From Nonomuraea montanisoli (GTDB lineage Bacteria > Actinomycetota > Actinomycetes > Streptosporangiales > Streptosporangiaceae): a DNA stretch of 64,000 nucleotides. The DNA lies in assembly GCF_013363975.1 (NCBI RefSeq), contig NZ_JABWGN010000020.1, positions 62,001-126,000 on the forward strand, given 5' to 3'. The notes under the pieces are model-generated. The model made no database searches and was not told where the DNA came from. It saw only the letters and a program-made list of their open reading frames with translations. Below, piece by piece: positions 8,047 to 15,496 of this stretch. A program made the translations under genes and the position numbers. Positions within the stretch are counted from its first letter, which is position 1. Every line of letters starts with the position of its first letter.

Positions 8047-8592
8047 ATGGCTGAGTTCCTGACCGACATCACCACCATCCGCGAACGGGCCCGCGCCGAG
8101 ATCGGCAAGGGTCCCATCACCGACGCGTACGGCGCCGACCTGGAGCGCGTGATCCAGGTGTGCAACGAGGCCCTGGCCACCGAGCTGGTGTGCGTGCTGC
8201 GCTACAAGCGCCACTACTACACCGCCTCCGGGATCCAGTCGGAGTCCGTCGCGCAGGAGTTCCTGGAGCACGCGGGCGAGGAGCAGGAGCACGCGGACAA
8301 GCTCGCGGCCCGGATCGTCCAGCTCGGCGGCGAGCCCGACTTCAACCCCGACACGCTCACCAAGCGCTCCCACTCCCAGTACGACGCCAGCCGCGGGCTC
8401 ATCGACATGATCAAGGAAGACCTCGTGGCCGAGCGGGTCGCCGTCGCCACGTACACGGAGATCATCCAGTGGCTGGGCGAGCGCGACATCACGACGCGGC
8501 GGGTGTTCGAGGAGCTGCTCGCCAAGGAGGAGGAGCACGCCGACGACATGCAGAGCCTGCTCGAACGCATCCCCCAGAACCCGCCCGCCTGA
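8047..8592 (+). CDS. Ferritin-like / bacterioferritin-type diiron protein
   Basis: The 181-residue helical protein keeps ferritin-type ligands: Glu46 (ATELVC), Glu79-x-x-His82 (EQEH), Glu129 (VAERV) and Glu161-x-x-His164 (EEEH). It lines up with bacterioferritin-like proteins but has an N-terminal extension of about 25 residues and lacks the canonical haem Met at the usual place. It probably oxidises and stores iron or protects DNA from peroxide in the cytoplasm. ATG 8047 follows TAGGGAGCCC. The gene stands alone, and a GC-rich hairpin follows it. Confidence 0.85.
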   Translation: MAEFLTDITTIRERARAEIGKGPITDAYGADLERVIQVCNEALATELVCVLRYKRHYYTASGIQSESVAQEFLEHAGEEQEHADKLAARIVQLGGEPDFNPDTLTKRSHSQYDASRGLIDMIKEDLVAERVAVATYTEIIQWLGERDITTRRVFEELLAKEEEHADDMQSLLERIPQNPPA

Positions 8593-8614
8593 AGGACCGC
8601 GAAGGACCGCCCTC

Positions 8615-8647
8615 GCCCGCCGGCCGCGCCCACGCGGACCGGCGGGG
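8615..8647 (+). terminator. Rho-independent-like hairpin after the ferritin-like gene
   Basis: GCCCGCCGGCCGCG and CGCGGACCGGCGGGGGC can pair into a long GC-rich stem around a CCCA loop, with a small internal mismatch. It lies 23 nt after the stop codon. No U-tract follows, which is usual in high-GC actinobacteria. Confidence 0.5.
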
Positions 8648-8778
8648 GCGGACCCGTCGTACGGGCGATCGACTCCCTCCCAGGAGTGAGACCGAGGATC
8701 GCTCCTCGCGGCGATCCGCCCTGACCAGCGAAATCGGAGGATTACCGGGGTAAGCACAACGCCCCCTGGAGGTCCTCC

Positions 8779-9363
8779 GTGAACGTCCGCACCGCTTTCG
8801 TCGCCGCCCCCCTGCTGATCATGGCGTACGGGGTGATCCGCATCGTCGACGGGTTCGACGGCGAGAGGGGGCCCGGTCTGGCCTGGACGACCGGGCATCT
8901 GGCCTTCATGGCGGCCCTCGTGTTGTTCCTCCCGATCTTCTGGGAGCTGAGGCGCCGGCTGGACCGGAACGCGCTCGCCACGGCCGCCGTGGCGATGGGC
9001 GTGGCCGGCGTCGCCTGCGCGTTCACCCAGTTCGCCATCGACATCGTCGTGGGCTTCACGGCCGCTGACCACGCGGCGATGGGGCCGCTGTTCGACCAGG
9101 TCAAGGCCGTGCCGGGAGTGTCGCTGGCCGTCTACGACGCCGGACCGTTCCTGTTCTACGTCGCGCAGTTCGTGCTCGTCACCCAGCTCGCCGTTCGGCG
9201 GCAGGCGCGCATGTGGACGCCCGTCCTCGTGTTCCTCGACTTCACCCTGCCGACCATCGACCGCGACCTGATCCCGGTCGGCGCCCTCCTGCTGCTGGTC
9301 TCGTTCGTGCAGCTCTCCCGTCGCGGCGCGGCGACCCCGCGTCACGCCCTCGCCCATGCCTGA
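8779..9363 (+). CDS. Hypothetical integral membrane protein
   Basis: This 194-residue protein is mostly hydrophobic, with about six predicted membrane segments (roughly residues 5-20, 38-55, 68-95, 117-138, 148-163 and 166-181) joined by short charged loops such as ELRRRLDR. I do not recognise a family. GTG 8779 has GGAGG 7 nt upstream (GGAGGTCCTCC). It ends about 100 bp before a two-component system on the same strand but appears to be a separate unit. Confidence 0.75.
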   Translation: MNVRTAFVAAPLLIMAYGVIRIVDGFDGERGPGLAWTTGHLAFMAALVLFLPIFWELRRRLDRNALATAAVAMGVAGVACAFTQFAIDIVVGFTAADHAAMGPLFDQVKAVPGVSLAVYDAGPFLFYVAQFVLVTQLAVRRQARMWTPVLVFLDFTLPTIDRDLIPVGALLLLVSFVQLSRRGAATPRHALAHA

Positions 9364-9466
9364 CGCCGTACGCGAGAAGGAGCGGGTCGTCCGCGCGAGG
9401 GAACGGGGCGTCCGCGACGTAGGGCGGCCGAGGCGACCTGCCGGACATGCGGCAGACTGGGACGCC

Positions 9467-10639
9467 GTGTCCTCCCCACCGTCCTATCCGCCCTTCGTCG
9501 AGGCCGCGCGCCGGCGGTTGGACGAGCTGCCCCACCTCTGGGTCGACGCGGCGCTGGCCGCGGTGATCCTCCTGGCGCAGCTCTGGCCGCTCCTGACCGG
9601 TCACAACTCGACCGGGCAGCCGTGGGACTGGTGGGGGTACGCGGTCGCGACCGGCGCCTCGCTGCCCCTGGTGTGGCGGCGGCGGGCGCCCGTTGCGGTC
9701 CTGATCACGAGCCTGTGCGTCGGCGCCCTGTACGACCTGGCCGACGAGGTCGCCCGGCAGCCCATCTGGTACGGCGCGACCGTCGCCTTCTACACCGTCG
9801 CCGCCTTGTCGCCCCGCTGGAAGCGGCTGGTCATGCTGGTCGTGACGCTCACCGGCGGCCTGCTGGTGGTCGGCTCGTCGGAGACGGCGCTGCGCGGGGT
9901 CGTCGTGTTCGTCGCCGCGTACGCGGTCGGCCGGGCGAGCGCCACGTCCCGCGCGCACGCCGCGGCCCTGGAGGAACGGGCCGCCCGACTGGAGAGGGAG
10001 CGTCAGGTGGAGGCCGAAAGAGCCGCCGAGCGCGAGCGGGCCCGGATCGCCCGCGACATGCACGACATCCTCGCCCACGCGGTCAGCATCATGGTGGTGC
10101 AGGCCGAGGCGGGCCCCGTGGTGGTGCGGACGAACCCGGCGCGTGCCGAGGCCGCGTTCGACGCGATCGCCGCGGCCGGGCGTGACGCGATGACGCAGCT
10201 CAGGCGGATGCTCGGCGTCCTGAAGGAGGGCGAGGCGCCCAGGGTGCCGCAGCCGACCGTCGAGGACCTGCCCGCGCTGGCCGGCCAGGTCACCGGCGCC
10301 GGCCTGGACGTGAGGTTCTCCGCGACCGGAGAGCCGCGGCCGCTCGCGCCCGACTGCGCGGTGGCCGCCTACCGGATCACGCAGGAGGCCCTGACCAACA
10401 CCGTCAAGCACGCCGGGGCGCGTCACGCCGACATCCGGCTCACCTGGGAGGACGACAGCCTCATGATCGACGTCACGGACGACGGGCGGGGTGCCGGCCG
10501 CGGGCTGCCCTCGGGCGGCAACGGCCTGATCGGGATGCGCGAACGCGCCGCCGCGTGCGGCGGGGTCGCCACGGCCGGCCCTCGCCAGGACGGGCCGGGC
10601 TACCGGGTGTCGGTACGGCTTCCGGTGGCGGGCTCGTGA
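9467..10639 (+). CDS. NarL/DesK-type sensor histidine kinase
   Basis: The 390-residue kinase has about five or six membrane segments in its first 155 residues, a short coiled coil (LEERAARLERERQVEAERAAERERAR) and a HisKA_3 dimerisation helix with the phosphoacceptor His near 199 in RDMHDILAHAVSIMV. A HATPase_c domain follows with the N-box QEALTNTVKHAG and G-boxes DDGRGAGRG and GLIGMRERA. There is no extracellular sensing domain, so it may sense membrane state. GTG 9467 is preceded by CAGACT at -10 spacing, suggesting a leaderless message. The stop overlaps a possible GTG start of the response regulator gene. Confidence 0.9.
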   Translation: MSSPPSYPPFVEAARRRLDELPHLWVDAALAAVILLAQLWPLLTGHNSTGQPWDWWGYAVATGASLPLVWRRRAPVAVLITSLCVGALYDLADEVARQPIWYGATVAFYTVAALSPRWKRLVMLVVTLTGGLLVVGSSETALRGVVVFVAAYAVGRASATSRAHAAALEERAARLERERQVEAERAAERERARIARDMHDILAHAVSIMVVQAEAGPVVVRTNPARAEAAFDAIAAAGRDAMTQLRRMLGVLKEGEAPRVPQPTVEDLPALAGQVTGAGLDVRFSATGEPRPLAPDCAVAAYRITQEALTNTVKHAGARHADIRLTWEDDSLMIDVTDDGRGAGRGLPSGGNGLIGMRERAAACGGVATAGPRQDGPGYRVSVRLPVAGS

Positions 10640-10719
10640 GCGACCGGAGCAGCCGGGACGCGAGCGACGGCAAGGGCCGGACCGTGAGCGACCGGAGCGA
10701 CGAGAAGGGCGGGACCGTG
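10636..10719 (+). repeat. Threefold repeat of the start-codon segment
   Basis: GTGAGCGA occurs in frame at 10636, 10684 and 10717, the first two within the longer unit GTGAGCGACCGGAGC. Every copy could initiate the response regulator. The last copy has the best ribosome site (AAGGGCGGG at 10706-10714) and gives the normal receiver-domain length. The first copy overlaps the kinase stop codon (GTGA). Confidence 0.7.
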
Positions 10720-11373
10720 AGCGAGCGCATCAGGATCGTGGTGGCCGACGACCAGGAGCTGGTCCGGGGCGGCTTCGCGATGATCCTCGACGCCCAGCCG
10801 GACATCGACGTGGTCGCCGAGGCTGGCGACGGCGCCGAGGCCGTCGCGGCGGTGCGCGAGCACGACCCCGACGTGCTCCTGCTCGACATCCGCATGCCCC
10901 GCATGGACGGCATCGAGGCGGCCCGCGTCATCTGCGCGGAGACTCGCTGCCGGGTGCTCATGCTGACGACGTTCGACCACGACGACTACGTCTACGACGC
11001 GCTGCGGGCCGGGGCCAGCGGGTTCCTGCTCAAGGACGTCCGCCGCGACGACCTGGTCAAGGCCGTGCGGGTGGTCGCCGGGGGCGAGTCGCTGCTGGCG
11101 CCCCAGGTCACCACGCGGCTGATCTCGGCGTTCACGTCTCGCCCGGCCGCCCGGCCCGCCGAGGCGCTGGGCGTCCTGACCGCGAGGGAGCGCGAGACGC
11201 TGCAGCTCATCGCCCGCGGGTTGTCCAACGCGGAGATCGCGGAGGCGATGGTGGTGAGCGAGCACACCGTGAAGACGCACGTCAGCAACGTGCTGTCCAA
11301 GCTCGGCCTGCGCGACCGGGTCCAGGCCGTCATCGCCGCCTACGAGTCGGGGCTCGCCGTGCCGGGCGCGTAA
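10717..11373 (+). CDS. NarL/FixJ-family response regulator
   Basis: A 218-residue regulator with a receiver domain (acidic pair DD near residue 11-12, phosphoacceptor Asp57 in LLLDIRMP, Thr in MLTTFD, Lys in LLKD) and a C-terminal LuxR-type helix-turn-helix (LTARERETLQLIARGLSNAEIAEAMVVSEHTVKTHVSNVLSKLG). It is the partner of the upstream kinase, to which it is linked by overlapping or near-overlapping start codons. The start is ambiguous because the start segment is repeated three times; GTG 10717 is preferred for its ribosome site. Targets are unknown. Confidence 0.9.
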   Translation: MSERIRIVVADDQELVRGGFAMILDAQPDIDVVAEAGDGAEAVAAVREHDPDVLLLDIRMPRMDGIEAARVICAETRCRVLMLTTFDHDDYVYDALRAGASGFLLKDVRRDDLVKAVRVVAGGESLLAPQVTTRLISAFTSRPAARPAEALGVLTARERETLQLIARGLSNAEIAEAMVVSEHTVKTHVSNVLSKLGLRDRVQAVIAAYESGLAVPGA

Positions 11374-11476
11374 TGACGGGCCGGGGTCGGGGAGTGGATG
11401 GGCCAGCGAGCAGGCAGACGCGTATGTGGTGTCCCCGAGAGATACGACGCCGACCGACCTGGAGTTCCACGGAGTG

Positions 11477-11514
11477 TTGACTGCTCCCCTGCTTGTTGGC
11501 GGGGGATTCCTGGC
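11477..11514 (-). ncRNA. IS605-type right end and 3' end of a tnpB guide RNA (reRNA)
   Basis: Reading the minus strand, the tnpB stop is followed by GGAATCCCCC, then GCAGGGGAGCAG and TCAA. This matches the usual right-end hairpin (GAATCCCC ... GGGGAG ... TCAA) of IS200/IS605 elements, which forms the 3' scaffold of the reRNA used by TnpB. The RNA would start inside the tnpB 3' end and run through TCAA at 11480-11477. The about 20 nt beyond (11476 downward) would then serve as guide. This is inferred from pattern only. Confidence 0.5.
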
Positions 11515-12777
11515 TCACGCTGCCTGACTGTCCGGCGGACGGTCGGGTCTTAGGCGATCAGCACCAGCCGGGGCCAGACCAGCCCGGACGAGCATCACAT
11601 GGGCGGAGTTCTTGTCCCTGGGGGACACGGCTCCGCACGTGGTGCAGGTGTAGGTGCGTTCGGACAGCGACAGTGCGTGCTTGGTTCTCGCTCCGCACCG
11701 CGCGCAGTCCATCGTGGTGTGCGCGGGATGCACCAGGCGCAGGCCGCGGCCGTGCTTGCGCGCCATGGCGATCAGTTCGCCCTTGGTCGCGCCGATGGCG
11801 GCGTCTGCGGCCTTGCGCGCCATGGTGGTCTTGGCCAGGAACTTCGGCCGGAAGTCCTCCACCGCCAGCACGTCATGGTCGCGCACGACCTTCTTGGCCC
11901 ACTTGCGTGCCGCGTCCTGCCGCTGCCGGGCCACCTTCCGGTGCGCCTTGGCGGCCTGCCGTCTGGCCTCGCGGTAGCCCTTGGACGCCGACTGACCGGG
12001 CTGAGGTTTGCGGCGGGCCATCATCCGCTGGTATCGCGCGAGCCGATCGGCCGCCTTGCGGCCGTGCCCGGCGTGCGCGAGATCATGCTCGTCGCTGGTG
12101 GTGGTCGCGATCTGGGCCACGCCCCAGTCGATCCCGATCACCCGGCCGGTCGCGGGTAACGGCTCGACCGGCGCCGGCACGACGAAGGAGGCGTACCAGT
12201 GCCCGAGAGCGTCGCGGTAGACGCGCACCGACGAGGGGTCGGCGGGCAGCTCACGCGACCACACCACCGTGAACACTATGCCGCCCGCCAGATGCAGGCG
12301 GCCGTCCTTGAGCCGGAAGCCGCGCCGGGTGTAGTTCAAGCTCGGGCCGGCCAGGTCCTTCTTCTTGAACCGCGGCATCCCCGCCCGCCGCTTGACCGGC
12401 AGCCGGGCCTTGATGTCGGCGATCGCTTTGGCGCGGGAGCGGGCGAAGTCACGGATGATCTGCTGCTCCGGCACCGACGCCCCACCGGCCAGCCACCCGT
12501 ACTCGGCCCGCCAGCCGGTCAGCAGCTTGTCCAGCCTCGCCGGACCACACTCCAGCTTTGCTTTGTGCGCGGCGCGGGAGGTGGCCACGCACTGGTTCCA
12601 CACCCAGCGACACCGATCCCACTCCGCCAGCAACCCGGCACACGCCGCGGACGACACGCGCAACCGGTAGGCGTACCGGCCACGCCCGCCATCTCCGCCC
12701 GCAGTCGCTGCCACCGCCACGGCGCCAACATACACAGCAGACCCGACAAAATTCTCCGCGTTCCAGCACGCGGTCAT
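11515..12777 (-). mobile_element. tnpB: TnpB, RNA-guided nuclease of an IS200/IS605-type element
   Basis: The reading frame from ATG 12777 gives 420 residues. RuvC residues are all present: Asp217 (GIDWG), Glu307 (AVEDF) and Asp388 (SPRDKNSA). The zinc ribbon has Cys358, Cys361, Cys378 and Cys381 (CARCG...CTTCG). An N-terminal helical/OB-like part precedes them. It therefore looks active. TnpB cuts DNA beside a short motif, using an RNA from the element end, and helps keep the element. There is no tnpA transposase nearby, so this copy is a lone tnpB element. The start is uncertain, since no clear ribosome site is seen; GTG codons near 12720 would give a more usual N-terminus. Confidence 0.9.
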
Positions 12778-12835
12778 CGCGAACCAGGACGCCGAACCGC
12801 CCGGCGACGATCCGGCGCGGCGGGCGGGCATTGAG

Positions 12836-12849
12836 TCACGCTGCCTGAC
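12836..12849. repeat. 14-bp direct repeat, copy of the tnpB 3' end
   Basis: TCACGCTGCCTGAC at 12836-12849 is identical to 11515-11528, where it encodes the last residues and stop of tnpB. The two copies bracket the tnpB gene in the same orientation. A chance 14-bp match at this distance is unlikely. It may mark the old edge of an insertion or a remnant of a second tnpB copy. Confidence 0.6.
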
Positions 12850-12962
12850 GCGGACCCCGGCCGTCGGCGCCATCGACGGCGAGGAGCTGCGAGCTCGGTC
12901 GTTTACGGCCGAGAAGCTGACATGGTGCAATGGGCCGTGTTGTATGCAACCGAGGAGGCCCG

Positions 12963-13175
12963 TTGACAGACAACCTCGACCTCGCCGCGAGCGCCCAGGA
13001 ACTGGCCGACGCCGCGCCCGCAGGGTCGCTGGACCGTACCGCCGCGACGTCCGTGGCCATCACGCTGGCCACGACGCGCGACGCGGACCACGCCCGGCAG
13101 ACACTGGACGGGCTGTCGCCCGACGACGTGCGGCAGGCGGCGCTCCAGCTCTTCGACCGGCTCCGAGCCGGCTGA
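12963..13175 (+). CDS. Small hypothetical protein
   Basis: TTG 12963 is preceded by GAGGAGG (12952-12958), a strong ribosome site, and opens a 70-residue frame. The product is acidic and helical, with AASAQELADAAPAG and SPDDVRQAALQLFDRLRAG segments and no Cys, signal peptide or membrane segment. I do not recognise a family. The gene stands alone between the tnpB element and a convergent acetyltransferase gene. The strong ribosome site and good codon bias favour it being real. Confidence 0.6.
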   Translation: MTDNLDLAASAQELADAAPAGSLDRTAATSVAITLATTRDADHARQTLDGLSPDDVRQAALQLFDRLRAG

Positions 13176-13211
13176 CGGCCTCAGGAGCCGGGGGCCGGTC
13201 TCGATGCTCGT

Positions 13212-13265
13212 CCGGTTCCGGTTCCGGTTCCGGTTCCGGTCCCGCTCCCGGGCTCGGGCTCGGGC
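13212..13265. repeat. Hexanucleotide tandem repeat CCGGTT
   Basis: Four perfect CCGGTT units (13212-13235) are followed by CCGGTC, CCGCTC and a GGGCTC run. The array sits between the ends of two convergent genes and stops a few bases before the acetyltransferase stop codon. Its copy number may vary between strains. Confidence 0.75.
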
Positions 13266-13268
13266 CGG

Positions 13269-13778
13269 TCAGAGCGTGATCTCGTACTCGACCTGGTCGA
13301 TCGGGTTGCCGTCGCCGAAGTCGTGGCCTCGCGTGGCGCCCGACTCGGTGAAGCCGCTCTTGGCGTAGAAGCGGCGTGACTGCGCGGTGTCGCGCAGCGT
13401 CCACAGGTGCGCGCGGCCGACATCCCGCGCGCGCAGGGCGTCGAGCGTGGCCGCCATCAGCGTGCCGGCCACGCCGCTGCCCCATGCCTCCGGGTGGTTG
13501 TAGAAGCCGAAGATCTCCACGTCGCCGGGCCGCTCCGGCGAGGCGCCGAAGTACGAGTACGCCAGGGGCCGCTCACCGGGACGGGCGGCGAGCAGCATCG
13601 TGTCCTTCGTCTCGGCGAGCACCGCGCCCCACTTGCCGCGCCGGTGCGCGACCGCCTGCTCGAAGAACTCGGGGGCGAAGAACGGCCGGTACGCGACGGC
13701 CCAGGCTTCCGCGTGGATCTCCCCCACCGCGGCGCCGTGCTCGGGAGTCGCGGGGAAGACGATGAAATCAGAGGACAT
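13269..13778 (-). CDS. GNAT-family N-acetyltransferase
   Basis: This 169-residue protein has the GNAT fold order. The acetyl-CoA loop is degenerate (EAWGSGVAGTLMAATLDALRARD instead of Q/RxxGxG/A), preceded by the strand EIFGFYNHP and followed by AHLWTLRDTAQSRRFYAKSGF, the typical motif B. It probably acetylates an amine or a protein N-terminus in the cytoplasm; substrate unknown. It is monocistronic and convergent with the small gene at 12963. Start ATG 13778 is the first Met of the family-length frame. Confidence 0.85.
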   Translation of the reverse strand: MSSDFIVFPATPEHGAAVGEIHAEAWAVAYRPFFAPEFFEQAVAHRRGKWGAVLAETKDTMLLAARPGERPLAYSYFGASPERPGDVEIFGFYNHPEAWGSGVAGTLMAATLDALRARDVGRAHLWTLRDTAQSRRFYAKSGFTESGATRGHDFGDGNPIDQVEYEITL

Positions 13779-13828
13779 GTTCGAATCCTAGGCCGTGTCT
13801 GACAATGAAGATTCGCCAGAAATCGGGG

Positions 13829-13853
13829 TGAAACTATCCGGCGGGTCCGGACA
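13829..13853 (+). promoter_or_regulatory. ECF-type promoter of sigma pair A
   Basis: TGAAAC (13829-13834), 13 nt, CGGACA (13848-13853). The same arrangement lies upstream of every ECF sigma gene in this window, which suggests autoregulation. Transcription would start near 13861, giving a short leader. Confidence 0.6.
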
Positions 13854-13892
13854 GGTACGGGATGTCGGACCCACCGGATGAGAGAAGGCAGC

Positions 13893-14447
13893 GTGACCCA
13901 CCATGACCGCAAGGAGCGCTTCGAGGTGATCTACGTTGCCAACTACGCCGACATCCTCGCCTACATCCGGCGGCGTACCGACTCCCACGAGGACGCCGCC
14001 GACGCCCTCGCGGAGACGTTCACCACGGCCTGGCGCCGCCTGGACGACGTCCCCGAGGGGCGGGACGCGCGCCTGTGGCTGTTCGGCGTGGCCCGCCGCG
14101 TGCTGGCCAACGGCCGCCGCGCCGACTCGCGCCGCGGCGAGCTGGTGGAGCGGCTCGGTCAGCAGCTCGCCGTGTGGGCGGAGCACGCGGAGGCCGGCGG
14201 CGGCCTGGCGGGCGTCCAGGAGGCGTTCGCGCGGCTGAGCCCCGACGACCGGGAGATCCTCGCGCTGGCCGGCTGGGAGGGGCTGGGCTCCGACGAGATC
14301 GCCACCGTCCTCGGCTGCTCGCGCGCCAACACCCGGCTGCGGCTGCACCGGGCCCGCAAACGCCTGGCCAAGCACCTGGACACGGCCGGCGTCGACATGG
14401 CCCGCATCGGCCTGCGCGCCGTCGCTATGACGAAGGGGGCCATGTGA
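13893..14447 (+). CDS. ECF RNA polymerase sigma factor (pair A)
   Basis: A 184-residue sigma factor with region 2 (YADILAYIRRRTDSHEDAADALAETFTTAWRRLDDV) and region 4 (LSPDDREILALAGWEGLGSDEIATVLGCSRANTRLRLHRARKRL). Only these two regions are present, as in group 4 sigmas. GTG 13893 has AGAAGG 6 nt upstream; ATG 13878 is an alternative. It ends with TGATG, sharing one base with the start of its membrane partner. It is a close relative of the sigma factors at 53569, 58576 and 63217. Its own upstream region carries the shared TGAAAC-N13-CGGACA motif, so it is probably autoregulated. Confidence 0.93.
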   Translation: MTHHDRKERFEVIYVANYADILAYIRRRTDSHEDAADALAETFTTAWRRLDDVPEGRDARLWLFGVARRVLANGRRADSRRGELVERLGQQLAVWAEHAEAGGGLAGVQEAFARLSPDDREILALAGWEGLGSDEIATVLGCSRANTRLRLHRARKRLAKHLDTAGVDMARIGLRAVAMTKGAM

Positions 14448-15283
14448 TGCACGACATCGACCGCCTGGTGGCCGGCATCGCGCCCGATCCCGGCCCCGGC
14501 AGGACGCCGATCGCCCGGGAACTGCTGGAGGAGATCACCTCCGTCCCCGTCCCCGAGCGCCGCCGCCGCAGTTGGCTCGCCGTTCCCCGCCCGCGCAGGT
14601 GGGCGGCCGTGCCGGTCCTGGCCACGCTGGCGGCCCTGCTGTCCTTCGGCATCGCCCAGGCGCCCGCCTCCGCCGCGCTCGACATCGAACTGGTCGACGA
14701 CCACTACGTGATCACGGTGAAGGACCTGCTGGCCGAGCCCGAGGTGTACCAGCGCGAGCTCAGGGCCAGGGGCCTGGACATCACGCTCGACGTGGTGCCG
14801 ACCTCCGCGAGCCTGACGGGCCAGCTCATCGTGATCAACGACATGGACCGGTTGAGAGCCGGCAAGCTGGTGCCCCGGGAAGGTCCGATCACCACGATCG
14901 ACGCCCCGGGGCCGTGCGAGCGGTTCGCCGGCTGCCCCATCGGCGTGAAGGTGCCGGTCGACTTCGCCAAGAAGGCCGAGATCACGCTCGGCAGGCGCGC
15001 CCTGCCGGGCGAGAGGTACAAGATGCCGCCCGGCATCGCCATACCCGGCGAGCCTCTGCACTGCGTGGATCACGTCAACAAGAGCGTCGCCGAGGTCTCG
15101 GCCCTGCTGCGCGCGCGGGGCGTCACACCGTCGTACATCCAGGCCGGCAAGGCCGCGGCCCCCTCGGCGCCCGGCGGCTGGTACGTGCACGACGGCGTCA
15201 TGACCGCCGACGGCCAGGCCCTCCTGCTGGTCGGCGCCGAGCCCACCGCCCAGCCCGGCCCGGCGCCGGACGCCCGCTGCTGA
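14447..15283 (+). CDS. Membrane partner of ECF sigma A, putative anti-sigma or sensor
   Basis: A 278-residue protein with a basic cytoplasmic N-terminus (about 1-50, starting MHDIDRLVAGIAP), one membrane helix (about 52-72) and an extracytoplasmic domain of about 200 residues. That domain begins ALDIELVDDHYVITVKDL and contains LRARGLDITLDVVP, GCPIGVKVP, EITLGRRALPGERY and LHC. Two Cys pairs could form disulfides. The partner at 59151 follows the same order closely. It lacks the zinc-binding HxxxCxxC helix of common anti-sigma factors, so the contact with sigma would be different. A role as anti-sigma or signal receptor is inferred from the overlapping genes. Confidence 0.85.
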   Translation: MHDIDRLVAGIAPDPGPGRTPIARELLEEITSVPVPERRRRSWLAVPRPRRWAAVPVLATLAALLSFGIAQAPASAALDIELVDDHYVITVKDLLAEPEVYQRELRARGLDITLDVVPTSASLTGQLIVINDMDRLRAGKLVPREGPITTIDAPGPCERFAGCPIGVKVPVDFAKKAEITLGRRALPGERYKMPPGIAIPGEPLHCVDHVNKSVAEVSALLRARGVTPSYIQAGKAAAPSAPGGWYVHDGVMTADGQALLLVGAEPTAQPGPAPDARC

Positions 15284-15312
15284 TCCCGGCCCGGCACTGA
15301 GAGTTCCCTCCC

Positions 15313-15440
15313 GGGGCGCGCGCCGCTGAGCGCGCGCCCCCTGTCACCGCGCGGCTGAGCGCGGCGCCCCCGTCTCCGCGCGCGGCCGAGCGCGCGCCCC
15401 CACCACCGCGCGCGGCCGAGCGCGCGCCTCCCCTCACCGC
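15313..15440. repeat. Four about 30-bp tandem repeats with hairpin potential
   Basis: Units run like CGCGCGCGGCCGAGCGCGCG followed by CCCCC and CACCAC, four in a row with slight differences. Each unit is itself a GC-rich palindrome around GCTGAG or GCCGAG. They follow the stop of the ECF partner gene and may act as stacked terminators. Confidence 0.75.
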
Positions 15441-15496
15441 CATGCGTCGTCTTCGGCATGCGCGGAGCCCGTCATGCCCCCACGATCGGATCTCGC

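Noticed and set aside
12893-12912. Imperfect hairpin with TTTAC as left end of the IS605 element
   Set aside because: The stem is short and the target motif cannot be confirmed without an empty site.
15313-15440. Tandem repeat array as CRISPR
   Set aside because: The units are contiguous without unique spacers, and no cas gene is present.
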